DNA from: Phyllobacterium endophyticum
GTDB lineage: Bacteria; Pseudomonadota; Alphaproteobacteria; Rhizobiales; Rhizobiaceae
Direction: 5' to 3'
NCBI RefSeq assembly: GCF_003010935.1
Contig: NZ_PGGN01000002.1
Span: forward strand, 186,001 to 250,000
Length of the DNA stretch: 64,000 nucleotides
Both the position numbers and the translations under genes were made by a program. The notes under the pieces are model-generated. The model worked only from the letters and a program-made list of their open reading frames with translations. It made no database searches and was not told where the DNA came from. Below, piece by piece: positions 17,930 through 25,034 of this stretch. How positions within the stretch are numbered: position 1 is the first letter of the stretch; each line of letters starts with the position of its first letter.

Positions 17930-18895
17930 ATGACAATAACTCGCAGGCAATTCGGCAAATGGGCAATGGCGACAATGTTGATAGCGCCGCTTGCGTTCAA
18001 CATTTCCGTTGCAGATGCCAAGGATAAATACGTTATCGGGTTTAGTCAGACAACTACCGTCGAGCCTTGGCGGGTTCAGTTCAACAAGGATCTTGAGGCC
18101 GAGGCCAAAAAACATGCCAATGTCGAGCTCCTCGTGGCGGATGGTCAGGACAAGACGGAGAAGCAAGTAGCGGATGTGGAGAATTTTATTCGCCAGGAAG
18201 TCGATGCAATCCTTATTTCGCCAAAAGAGTCGGCTGGTCTCACAGGAGTTGTCGAGAAAGCCATGGATGCAGGGATCCCGGTTATAGTACTTGATCGCAA
18301 CGTCGATACCGAGAAGTATACGCAGTGGATCGGCGGCGACAATGTTGTCATCGGTGAAGCCGCCGGAAAATATGCGGTCGAGTTGCTTGGCGGAAAAGGA
18401 AAGGCCACGGGTACCGTGGTCGAAATCTGGGGCGGCCTGGGCACCCAGGCCAGCCACGATCGCAGCAACGGATTTCACAAGTACACCGACGCTGAGCCTG
18501 GCATCAAATACCTGCTCGACAAGCAATCGGGAGACTGGAAGCAGGATCAGGCATATAACATTATGGCGACTGCCCTGAGAAATCATGAGGATATAACGCT
18601 CGTCTACGGCCACAATGACCCCATGGCATATGGCGCCTATCTTGCTGCGAAAGATGCTGGTCGCGAGAAGAATATTCTGTTCATCGGCGTCGACGGCCTT
18701 CCGAACGAGGGAGTGCAGTGGGTAAACAAAGGGGAACTGGCCGCGACTTTCCTTTATCCAACGCCCGGGGCTGAGGGCCTGCGCCAGGCCCTCAAGGTTC
18801 TCGCCGGCGAGAAAGTGGAAAAGAAGATCGTGCTTGGGACTGAGACGATCACCAAAGAGAATGCTCCAGCCATCCTGAAAGCCAACGGTTTGTAA
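17930..18895 (+). CDS. Sugar ABC transporter, periplasmic binding protein (type I, Tat signal)
   Basis: A 321-residue periplasmic binding protein of the ribose/galactose type (Peripla_BP_4). The N-terminus 'TITRRQFGKWA' fits the twin-arginine export motif (T-R-R-x-F-x-K) and is followed by a moderately hydrophobic stretch to about residue 30, so Tat export of a folded protein is likely. Ligand-pocket motifs are present: 'DAILISPKES', 'PVIVLDRNVD', 'YGHNDPMAYGAYLAAKDAGR' and 'FIGVDGLPNEG'. A strong AAAGGGAGAG lies upstream of the ATG. It closes the operon ATPase-permease-binding protein, the reverse of the common order. The ligand is unknown. Confidence 0.88.
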   Translation: MTITRRQFGKWAMATMLIAPLAFNISVADAKDKYVIGFSQTTTVEPWRVQFNKDLEAEAKKHANVELLVADGQDKTEKQVADVENFIRQEVDAILISPKESAGLTGVVEKAMDAGIPVIVLDRNVDTEKYTQWIGGDNVVIGEAAGKYAVELLGGKGKATGTVVEIWGGLGTQASHDRSNGFHKYTDAEPGIKYLLDKQSGDWKQDQAYNIMATALRNHEDITLVYGHNDPMAYGAYLAAKDAGREKNILFIGVDGLPNEGVQWVNKGELAATFLYPTPGAEGLRQALKVLAGEKVEKKIVLGTETITKENAPAILKANGL

Positions 18896-18908
18896 GGCTC
18901 GGAGCACA

Positions 18909-18939
18909 TGGCAGGCCGCGCTCATTGTGCGGTTTGCCA
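18909..18939 (+). terminator. Terminator of the sugar importer operon
   Basis: A 13-position stem (18909-18921 with 18927-18939) held by ten Watson-Crick and three G-U pairs with a 5-base loop, 14 bases after the binding-protein stop. A pyrimidine-rich stretch with seven T follows about 18 bases later. Confidence 0.6.
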
Positions 18940-19077
18940 GCCTTTACCTTATCTTCTTTTTTTCCCGAATTTCTGTTTGATTGCAGCAATATAGTGATAA
19001 AATACTTATGGCGGTCAAGATGATGTTGATGCCGTGAGTCATTCTGCTTTGTGGCATCGGAGGGTAGGAGTAACGAA

Positions 19078-19467
19078 ATGAACGTGTTCAAACCTCTCAT
19101 GATCACAGGCGCACTTGTGATCTGCCTGTCCGCAACATCCAATGCGGAACCATTGAAGACGATGGACGACGTTGGACGGGCGATTGACACATGCTGGAAA
19201 GCACCCTCGGACTCAAAGGGATCGGTGACGCTTAGCTTCAGCTTCAAGCGTGACGGAACTCTGCTCGGCAAACCCCGGCCAACCAGCATCGCGATTGAGG
19301 GCGACGATAAGGTGCGGCAACAATTTATCGCTTCGGCGATCGATGCGCTGAGCAACTGCACTCCGCTGACCTTCTCGACGGGACTGGCAGAAGGAATCGC
19401 AGGTCAGGTATTTACGATGCCGTTCACCGCACCAAAGGAAACAAATCCGATGGTAACGACGCAATGA
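19078..19467 (+). CDS. Small periplasmic protein with TonB-C-like fold
   Basis: A 129-residue exported protein with a signal peptide ending near 'SNAEP'. The mature part reads 'VGRAIDTCWKAPSDSKGSVTLSFSFKRDGTLLGKPRP', then 'ASAIDALSNCTPLTF'. This pattern (a C-W-x-x-P turn, then beta strands with R-D-G-x-(L/V) and a paired cysteine in the last helix) resembles the C-terminal domain of TolA/TonB-type proteins standing alone. I infer a periplasmic envelope role; partners are unknown. The start at 19078 is preceded by a purine-rich GGAGGGTAGGAG about 8-20 bases upstream and excludes 9 residues that would spoil the signal peptide. Confidence 0.7.
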   Translation: MNVFKPLMITGALVICLSATSNAEPLKTMDDVGRAIDTCWKAPSDSKGSVTLSFSFKRDGTLLGKPRPTSIAIEGDDKVRQQFIASAIDALSNCTPLTFSTGLAEGIAGQVFTMPFTAPKETNPMVTTQ

Positions 19468-19539
19468 TCTTACTTTGATGGCGTGACCCACAAGTTTGTA
19501 TCCCGACGTCATCGGCTACGGGCGCGTCCGAGGCTTCGG

Positions 19540-19608
19540 TCGGGCGAGGGGCCCGTGCCCTCGACCCTTGAGGTCTACACACAGAACGTCAAATCCTATA
19601 GCGGGACC
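19540..19608 (+). pseudogene. Fragment of a fimbrial usher gene
   Basis: About 23 codons that read like an outer-membrane usher: 'SGEGPVPSTLEVYTQNVKSY'. Thirteen residues in a row (VPSTLEVYTQNVK) are identical to the usher at 58.8 kb. Over those 39 bases, six differ, all at third codon positions with no amino-acid change. This implies that the piece diverged as a working gene before it was broken. The sequence before and after does not continue the usher in any frame. No other part of a second pilus operon is left nearby. Confidence 0.6.
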
Positions 19609-19713
19609 GTCCGAGGTGACGAGTTTCTCTGTATTTTCCGGGCGCTCAAAGGTCATTTGAATGCGGAGCCGATCTCCTCGATGGAGGGATCGGAGCGGCA
19701 TTTCCTTAAGCAG

Positions 19714-19893
19714 TTATGGCGTTGCTTCCGCCGCGTCCTCGGCGAGCGACACGGCCTCTCCCGTGCGCTCGGCCTTGGCCGCATCCATAAGGCGTGCGCC
19801 CACAACCCAGCACGCCACAAGCACGCATACAAATAAAATCGCCAGGATCAGGAAGTCTCGCGGCTCAAGTTGCCGGTGATGAGTTCCACGCAT
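19714..19893 (-). CDS. Small single-span membrane protein (59 aa)
   Basis: An open frame of 59 codons starting with ATG at 19893 and stopping with TAA. Residues ~13-33 ('DFLILAILFVCVLVACWVVG') form one clear transmembrane helix. The N-terminus has two His, two Arg and one Gln, and the tail is charged and Ala/Glu-rich ('DAAKAERTGEAVSLAEDA'). Codon choice is like that of neighbouring genes. The ribosome site is weak. I know no family for it. It would be an N-in small inner-membrane protein by the positive-inside rule only weakly, since both flanks carry charge. Confidence 0.5.
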   Translation of the reverse strand: MRGTHHRQLEPRDFLILAILFVCVLVACWVVGARLMDAAKAERTGEAVSLAEDAAEATP

Positions 19894-19997
19894 TTAATCG
19901 CCATCATGTTGACCATGTTCGCTGAACGTAAATAAAGCGACTTAAATTCGTGTTAAAGTTGTATGATTGTGAATACCGTAACTTCGGGTATTTCGCG

Positions 19998-20324
19998 CTA
20001 GTGTCTTGATAAATCATCCCGTCCGGCATTGTCGCCTGAGGAATGTTGCAAACCGCTTACCCTTTCCGCTGCAGCTTCCGACAAATGCCTCCAAATCTTC
20101 GAAAGGCTTTCTGCGGCCCTGCGATAGGAATCATCCAGCTCAAGGCCATCCATGAGTTCAGTCACCTCGTCTAAATCCTTCGTGCCCTTTTGAATGATCG
20201 CGTGCAGACGAGATGCCTGATCAAGCGTAAGGTTAGGTTTTTCAAGAGCCTTGGGAATCTCTTTGACCAAGCGCTGGACGAGATTGGCATGACCCTTCAA
20301 GCGTGCGAGCCAGTCGTTTGTCAT
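19998..20324 (-). CDS. Uncharacterised helical protein (108 aa)
   Basis: A 108-residue soluble, mostly helical protein with no signal peptide. The central part, 'HAIIQKGTKDLDEVTELMDGLELDD', is amphipathic and rich in charged residues, which fits a small coiled-coil or adaptor protein. GGAGAAC directly precedes the ATG at 20324; five upstream residues in the longer frame encode this ribosome site and are excluded. It stands alone on the minus strand. I do not recognise a family and give no function. Confidence 0.6.
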   Translation of the reverse strand: MTNDWLARLKGHANLVQRLVKEIPKALEKPNLTLDQASRLHAIIQKGTKDLDEVTELMDGLELDDSYRRAAESLSKIWRHLSEAAAERVSGLQHSSGDNAGRDDLSRH

Positions 20325-20578
20325 GTTCTCCCTCTCCACCAGTAGCTGTCAGCACCACCTTAGCGCAAAAGCAGCTTGTCATCACTCCACACCCCCTACG
20401 GTAATACGTTGCCCGCAATGAACCTTTGCTTGCTCAGGCTAGCTGGAACGAGACCTGCCGTAGAAGGTTCCAGCCGCCAACTCTCTACCAAGAGGCGAGA
20501 TGGGAATTAGGTACTATCACATTCGTTGGCGAAGCGTGTGTAGCTGGAACACAAGTCAAGCGACCGCGTTGATGTGCC

Positions 20579-20830
20579 ATGACAAGGATGGCTTTTGAAC
20601 ATGTCACTATCACCGATCGCATGCACCTTATGAGGCGTATCTCGTGTGTTGAATCGGCGGACGAAGTTCTCGCAAAATATTGGCCAAGAAACTGCGGCGA
20701 AAAATACATCACCGCCCGCCAAGCGTGTGTGGATGCTCGCGCGGGCCGGCTGAACGCTGATGCTGTCCGCGACGCTTTCGTTGAAGCGGCGAAGGAAGCA
20801 TCGATTTTTGTCAATGAGCGGTCGCGCTAG
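20579..20830 (+). CDS. DUF982 family protein
   Basis: An 83-residue protein matching DUF982, a family of small proteins abundant in rhizobia. The family pattern is visible: a first strand 'FEHVTITDRM', then 'VESADEVLAKYWPRNCGEKYITARQACVDARAG' and 'AVRDAFVEAAKEA', with the W-P and the Y-x-x-A-x-x-x-C. Function of the family is unknown. The ATG at 20588 (MAFEHV) is also possible and would fit the usual family start. Confidence 0.75.
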   Translation: MTRMAFEHVTITDRMHLMRRISCVESADEVLAKYWPRNCGEKYITARQACVDARAGRLNADAVRDAFVEAAKEASIFVNERSR

Positions 20831-20877
20831 CAGGTTTGAAACCTTTTCTGTCGCTCCGCCTTAGATCGCGTTCTTCG

Positions 20878-20905
20878 ATCGATATATTCGTGAGAATATA
20901 ACAGT
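20878..20905 (+). promoter_or_regulatory. Mo-box (ModE binding site) before modA
   Basis: ATCGATATATTC...GAATATAACAGT is an inverted repeat (GATATATTC / GAATATAAC, one mismatch) around a GTGA centre. It fits the ModE consensus of a TATA-rich dyad flanked by ATCG and AACGAT. It lies about 67-94 bases before the modA start. A ModE-like gene ends the cluster, so molybdate-dependent repression of modABC is a sound inference. Confidence 0.7.
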
Positions 20906-20971
20906 AGCAATCCACAACCCGCCGGTATATTCAGGATATCATGTCTGGCGCCTGGATTTAGGGAATTGAAG

Positions 20972-21763
20972 ATGCGGTCTGTTCTCTCACGGGTTAAGTT
21001 GCTCATCGCAGTCCTTGCGGCACTATGGATAAGTGCAACAGTGCCGGCGGGAAGAGCTCAAGCCTCTGAAAAAGTGACGGTCTTCGCGGCTGCCAGTCTC
21101 AAGAATGCCCTCGACAAGGTGACTGCAGTCTGGGAAAAAGAAACGGGCCATGAGAGTGTCACCTCTTACGCGGCCAGTTCGGCCTTGGCCAAGCAGATAG
21201 AGGCAGGTGCACCAGCCGACATCTTCATTTCAGCAGATATGGATTGGATGGATTATCTTGCTGGGAAGAACTTGATCAAGCCAGACTCGCGTAAGAACTT
21301 GCTCGGAAACCGGATTGTTCTGATTGCGTCGCGAGACAGAAGCGATCCGGTCAAGATCGAGAAAGGCTTTGACCTCGTCACGCTCCTGGGGGGTGGTCGC
21401 CTCGCCATGGGCTCGGTGGATTCGGTCCCAGCTGGAAAATATGGCAAAGCGGCTCTGGAATTTCTCGGAGTGTGGCGCTTTGTGGCGGATAGGGTTGCTG
21501 GTGCAGAAAGCGTTCGCGCCGCGCTGTTACTCGTGTCCCGCGGTGAGGCTCCCTATGGTATCGTCTACCAGACGGACGCTGCCGCTGATAAGGGCGTGAC
21601 AGTTGTCGGCACCTTTCCCGAGGACAGCCATCCCGCGATCATCTATCCCATCGCTCTTCTCGATGAGAGCAAAAATGCTGACGCAGCTTCTCTGGTCGAC
21701 TTCATCAGATCGGACAGGGCTGCGCCTTTCTTTGAAATGCAGGGATTTACGGTGCTAAGATGA
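20972..21763 (+). CDS. modA: Molybdate ABC transporter, periplasmic binding protein
   Basis: A 263-residue periplasmic protein with a signal peptide ending near 'RAQASEK'. The mature part starts 'VTVFAAASLKNALDKV', the classic ModA motif whose serine contacts the oxyanion, followed by 'SYAASSALAKQIEAGAPADIFISAD' with the second serine pair and 'GSVDSVPAGKYG'. These residues bind molybdate or tungstate. A TTG two codons upstream of the ATG could also start translation. It is the first gene of modABC and ends in an ATGA overlap with a 24-codon mini-ORF. Confidence 0.93.
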   Translation: MRSVLSRVKLLIAVLAALWISATVPAGRAQASEKVTVFAAASLKNALDKVTAVWEKETGHESVTSYAASSALAKQIEAGAPADIFISADMDWMDYLAGKNLIKPDSRKNLLGNRIVLIASRDRSDPVKIEKGFDLVTLLGGGRLAMGSVDSVPAGKYGKAALEFLGVWRFVADRVAGAESVRAALLLVSRGEAPYGIVYQTDAAADKGVTVVGTFPEDSHPAIIYPIALLDESKNADAASLVDFIRSDRAAPFFEMQGFTVLR

Positions 21764-21834
21764 GAATGTCGCTCCTCGAGAATTGCGTCGCGAATGTCTT
21801 GTGGAGAATGCCGGGGCGGGGTCTGACGTTTTGA
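21760..21834 (+). CDS. 24-codon mini-ORF coupling modA to modB
   Basis: An ATG that overlaps the modA stop (ATGA) opens a 24-codon frame. Its own TGA overlaps the TTG that I take as the modB start (TTGA). The encoded peptide (MRMSLLENC...) resembles nothing known. The two overlaps suggest it passes ribosomes from modA to modB rather than making a functional peptide. Confidence 0.35.
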   Translation: MRMSLLENCVANVLWRMPGRGLTF

Positions 21835-22532
21835 GCTGGTTCTCACTGACCAACGATGAATGGACAGCAGTCCATCTGAGCCTCCGGATTGCTTCAGTAG
21901 CAATGCTTGCCAGTTTGCCCCTAGGCATCCTCGTAGCTCTGCTGCTGGCACGCGGGAGATTTTGGGGCAAGTCGCTACTCAATGGCCTCGTCCACCTGCC
22001 GCTGATACTTCCTCCTGTGGTCACCGGATTTATGCTCTTGCTCCTTTTCGGCAGGCGGGGGCCGATCGGTACATTACTGGCCGATCAATTCGGTATCATC
22101 CTGTCGTTCCGATGGACAGGAGCTGCTTTAGCTTGCGGCGTAATGGGCTTCCCGCTGATGGTCCGCAGTATTCGACTGTCAATCGAAGCCGTCGACCGCG
22201 GCCTTGAAGATGCCGCTGGCACCCTCGGGGCAAGCCCCATGTGGGTGTTCGCAACGGTGACGCTCCCGCTGATCCTTCCGGGCATTATCGCCGGCATGAT
22301 ACTCTCCTTTGCAAAAGCGATGGGCGAATTCGGCGCTACAATAACTTTCGTGTCCAATATCCCTGGCGAAACGCAAACGTTGTCCTCGGCGATCTACAGT
22401 TTCTTGCAGGTACCAGGAGGCGACGCGGCGGCATTTCGCCTGACCATCGTTTCGGTGATTATCTCGATGGCAGCGCTGCTGGCTTCCGAGTTCATGGCTT
22501 ACTACGTCGGCCGCAGGGTAGATGTCGAATGA
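21831..22532 (+). CDS. modB: Molybdate ABC transporter permease
   Basis: An inner-membrane permease of ~233 residues with five or six membrane segments and the EAA loop 'AVDRGLEDAAGTLGASPMWVFA'. 'VTGFMLLLLFGRRGPIG' is typical of ModB. I chose the TTG at 21831 (LSWFSLTNDEWTAVHLSL) because ModB proteins usually begin just before this S-x-x-E-W segment and because its TTGA overlaps the mini-ORF stop. A TTG at 21783 would add 16 residues. It forms the channel with ModA and ModC and overlaps modC by ATGA. Confidence 0.9.
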   Translation: MSWFSLTNDEWTAVHLSLRIASVAMLASLPLGILVALLLARGRFWGKSLLNGLVHLPLILPPVVTGFMLLLLFGRRGPIGTLLADQFGIILSFRWTGAALACGVMGFPLMVRSIRLSIEAVDRGLEDAAGTLGASPMWVFATVTLPLILPGIIAGMILSFAKAMGEFGATITFVSNIPGETQTLSSAIYSFLQVPGGDAAAFRLTIVSVIISMAALLASEFMAYYVGRRVDVE

Positions 22533-23605
22533 CGCTGAATTTCGAGGCAAATCTAACGCTTGGAAAATTCGCTCTCGATGTAACCTTCACGTCCGGACGA
22601 GGCGTCACAGCTTTGTTTGGGCGTTCCGGATCGGGCAAAACGTCTATCATCCGCGTTATTGCGGGCCTCGCGCGGCCGGAAAAGGGCATGCTCGTCTTCG
22701 ACGGCGATACGCTTGTCGACACAAACAGAGGGATTTTCGTCCCCAAGCACATGCGTCGTTTCGGCTACATCTTCCAGGAAGGCCGCCTCTTTCCGCATTT
22801 GACCGTTCAGCAAAATCTAAACTACGGCCGTTGGTTCAACCGAAAACCCAAAGAGTCGGACGAACTAGCGAAAATAGTCGAGCTGTTGGGAATTGGCCCT
22901 CTCCTTGAGAGGCGCCCGGGGAAGCTTTCGGGCGGAGAAAAGCAACGTGTTGCCATTGGCAGGGCACTGTTGTCATCACCGCGTCTGTTACTGATGGACG
23001 AGCCACTTGCAGCGCTCGACGAAGCGAGGAAGGCGGAAGTTCTCCCCTATCTGGAAGTTTTGCGAGACGAGATGAAGCTACCGATCATCTACGTCAGCCA
23101 TTCCGTATCTGAGGTGGCCCGTCTTGCCGACCGTGTCATCGTGATCGATGATGGAAGAGTAGCGATGGCGGGTGCGGCGAGCGAAGTTCTCAGTCAGCCA
23201 CTGATTTCGGTCGCGGCGGACCGGCGCGAAGCTGGTACTCTGGTGGAGGGTAAAGTCCTCAACTACGATGCAAAGCACAAGCTCGTGACTGTCGGCCTTA
23301 AGAAATCAAGCATTCAGATTGCGGGTACCGAAGTGGCAATTGGCAAGGATGTGCGTGTTCATATTCTTGCGCGGGACGTCATCCTTTCGACGGTCCGTCC
23401 CGAGCAATTAAGCGCGCTCAATATCCTCGCGGGTTCAATCACCGCGGTACGAGGCGATGATGCGGGCACAGTTGACATTCACGTCGATTGCGGGGGAACG
23501 CCGATCCTGGCACGCATAACGGAACTGTCCTACGAAAGACTTGCCCTGCAACAGGGGATGCCAGTCTTCGCAATCATCAAGACTGTTGCATTGGAATCGC
23601 TTTAG
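22529..23605 (+). CDS. modC: Molybdate ABC transporter ATPase
   Basis: A 358-residue ATPase. Walker A 'GRSGSGKTS' is near residue 32, the signature 'LSGGEKQRVAIGRALL' near residue 130 and Walker B 'LLLMDEPLAALD' near residue 150. A C-terminal MOP/TOBE domain (residues ~290-358, 'LSALNILAGSITAV...VDIHVDCGGTPILARIT') binds oxyanions in this family. The ATG overlaps the modB stop; a longer open frame upstream is only a shadow of modB. Confidence 0.93.
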   Translation: MTLNFEANLTLGKFALDVTFTSGRGVTALFGRSGSGKTSIIRVIAGLARPEKGMLVFDGDTLVDTNRGIFVPKHMRRFGYIFQEGRLFPHLTVQQNLNYGRWFNRKPKESDELAKIVELLGIGPLLERRPGKLSGGEKQRVAIGRALLSSPRLLLMDEPLAALDEARKAEVLPYLEVLRDEMKLPIIYVSHSVSEVARLADRVIVIDDGRVAMAGAASEVLSQPLISVAADRREAGTLVEGKVLNYDAKHKLVTVGLKKSSIQIAGTEVAIGKDVRVHILARDVILSTVRPEQLSALNILAGSITAVRGDDAGTVDIHVDCGGTPILARITELSYERLALQQGMPVFAIIKTVALESL

Positions 23606-23619
23606 GATTGGTCCTGTGT

Positions 23620-23991
23620 TTACCGCGACTTGGTGACACTGCGGTTCGCGTCAAGCCACGCGAGATCCGAAGCCAGCGCCGTCTCGATTTTCTTTTCCAT
23701 GTCGCGAAAGCGCTGCAGAAGTGTCTCACCAAAGTCCGTCACGACTGCGCCACCCCCCTGTTTTCCACCGCGTTGCGAGTCTACAACCGGCTGGGCAAAC
23801 ATCGCGTTCATCTCGCTTACCAGAAGCCAAGCCCGGCGATAGGACATGTCCATGGCGCGACCGGCGGCAGATATGGACCCGGTTTCGCGGATGTGTTCAA
23901 GTAATCGCATCTTGCCCCGGCCAATCTTTTCCTCGTTCGGGAAATCGATACGCAGGACCGGTTGCAGATCGCATTTCGAACGTGGACTCAT
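23620..23991 (-). CDS. ModE-like molybdate-responsive regulator, DNA-binding domain only
   Basis: A 123-residue protein with the ModE-type winged helix: 'GRGKMRLLEHIRETGSISAAGRAMDMSYRRAWLLVSEMN', then 'PVVDSQRGGKQGGGAVVTDFGETLL'. Full-length ModE has two further MOP domains that bind molybdate. They are absent here, so the protein matches the short one-domain form known in many alphaproteobacteria. How such forms sense molybdate is unclear. I chose the ATG at 23991; upstream codons in the same frame do not look coding. It is convergent with modC and probably binds the Mo-box at 20878. Confidence 0.82.
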   Translation of the reverse strand: MSPRSKCDLQPVLRIDFPNEEKIGRGKMRLLEHIRETGSISAAGRAMDMSYRRAWLLVSEMNAMFAQPVVDSQRGGKQGGGAVVTDFGETLLQRFRDMEKKIETALASDLAWLDANRSVTKSR

Positions 23992-24128
23992 TGTTGTGAC
24001 CGCTCCATTGGAACCGCTACTATCTATAACGATGGAATTGCGATGTACACGGATATGGAACCGGATGTCTGTGTCCTGCTTTGGCATGAGTCTCAACAAT
24101 TTGAACAGTATCGAGCGGTGAGGTGTAA

Positions 24129-24563
24129 ATGAGCGATCCAGCGGGGTTTGACCTGCAACGTTTCGTCAGGGCGCAGGAGCCGGTCTTCGTTCAAGTCCTT
24201 GATGAGCTTACGAAGGGCCGAAAGTGCAGTCACTGGATGTGGTTTATCTTTCCGCAATTGAGGGGACTTGGTCGCTCACCAGCAGCGCAGCGCTTTGGAA
24301 TCGCCTCGAAAGTGGAAGCTCGAGCCTTTCTGGATCATCACCTGCTTGGCCCAAGACTGATCCTCTGCACGGAAATGCTGATGACCCATACTGATAAGTC
24401 GCTGATTGAGATCTTGGGCTCCCCCGACGATCTGAAATTTCGCTCTTCCATGACCCTTTTTGCGAAAGTAGACCCCAACCCCATGCCCTTTTTACAAGCG
24501 CTCGACCGCTATTGCGGGGGGCGCATGGATCCCCAAACATTGGCGCTTCTGGAAGGTCACTGA
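24129..24563 (+). CDS. DUF1810 family protein
   Basis: A 144-residue protein of the DUF1810 family (calpastatin-like name in some databases). The diagnostic segments are 'FDLQRFVRAQEPVFVQVLDEL', 'KCSHWMWFIFPQLRGLGRSP', 'RFGIASKVEARAFLDHHLLGPRL', and the late 'KFRSSMTLFA' with a conserved D-x-Y near the end. It is soluble and small. Some members have been linked to NAD/ADP-ribose related folds, but no reaction is firmly assigned. It is a single gene between modE and ars, with no sign of linkage to either. Confidence 0.8.
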   Translation: MSDPAGFDLQRFVRAQEPVFVQVLDELTKGRKCSHWMWFIFPQLRGLGRSPAAQRFGIASKVEARAFLDHHLLGPRLILCTEMLMTHTDKSLIEILGSPDDLKFRSSMTLFAKVDPNPMPFLQALDRYCGGRMDPQTLALLEGH

Positions 24564-24609
24564 ACGAACCGCCAAATGAAAATAGGGATTGACGCTGCGC
24601 TGTGTATCG

Positions 24610-24625
24610 ATATATCTCGATATAT
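24610..24625. promoter_or_regulatory. ArsR-type operator overlapping the arsR start
   Basis: ATATATC-TC-GATATAT is a perfect 7-base inverted repeat with a 2-base centre. AT-rich dyads of this kind are bound by ArsR/SmtB repressors. Its last two bases are the first two of the proposed arsR ATG (24624), so bound protein would block both transcription and any ribosome entry. Confidence 0.6.
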
Positions 24626-25034
24626 GGAAAAGTTAGATGCAATCGAAGCCTTTGCGGCACTGGCTCAAACCACACGGATGGACGCGTTCAGAACCATAGT
24701 GATGCATGAGCCGGATGGCATTGCGGCGGGCGAAGTGTCCCGTATCCTGAATGTTCCGCAGAATACAATGTCGACCCATCTTGCAATTTTGTCGCGCGCT
24801 GGATTGATTTCGTCTGAAAGGCAGGGTCGCCTGATTATTTATAGGGTTAGCTTTGACAAGCTTCGGGAAGCCGTCAGCTTTCTTCTGCAGGATTGCTGCG
24901 TCGGACACCCGGATATCTGCACACCGCTCATTGGGGACATTATCCCCTGTTGCACTCCACGAGACGAGTTCCAGAATTGCAAAAGCGGAGATTCCACTGA
25001 CATTCGCCACGATGTGCCGGATGCGGTCCGATGA
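24624..25034 (+). CDS. arsR: ArsR family transcriptional repressor
   Basis: A 136-residue winged-helix repressor: 'DAIEAFAALAQTTRMDAFRTIV' then 'EVSRILNVPQNTMSTHLAILSRAGLISSERQGRLIIY'. The usual ArsR E-L-C-x-C metal site in the recognition helix region is not present. Instead, many cysteines lie in the C-terminal third ('LLQDCCVGH', 'DIC', 'IPCCTPRDEFQNC'), as in the alphaproteobacterial type of arsenic sensor where As(III) binds C-terminal cysteine pairs. The start at 24624 gives a typical family N-terminus. A ribosome site is lacking, so the mRNA may be nearly leaderless; an ATG at 24576 is the alternative. It overlaps aqpS by ATGA. Confidence 0.87.
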   Translation: MEKLDAIEAFAALAQTTRMDAFRTIVMHEPDGIAAGEVSRILNVPQNTMSTHLAILSRAGLISSERQGRLIIYRVSFDKLREAVSFLLQDCCVGHPDICTPLIGDIIPCCTPRDEFQNCKSGDSTDIRHDVPDAVR

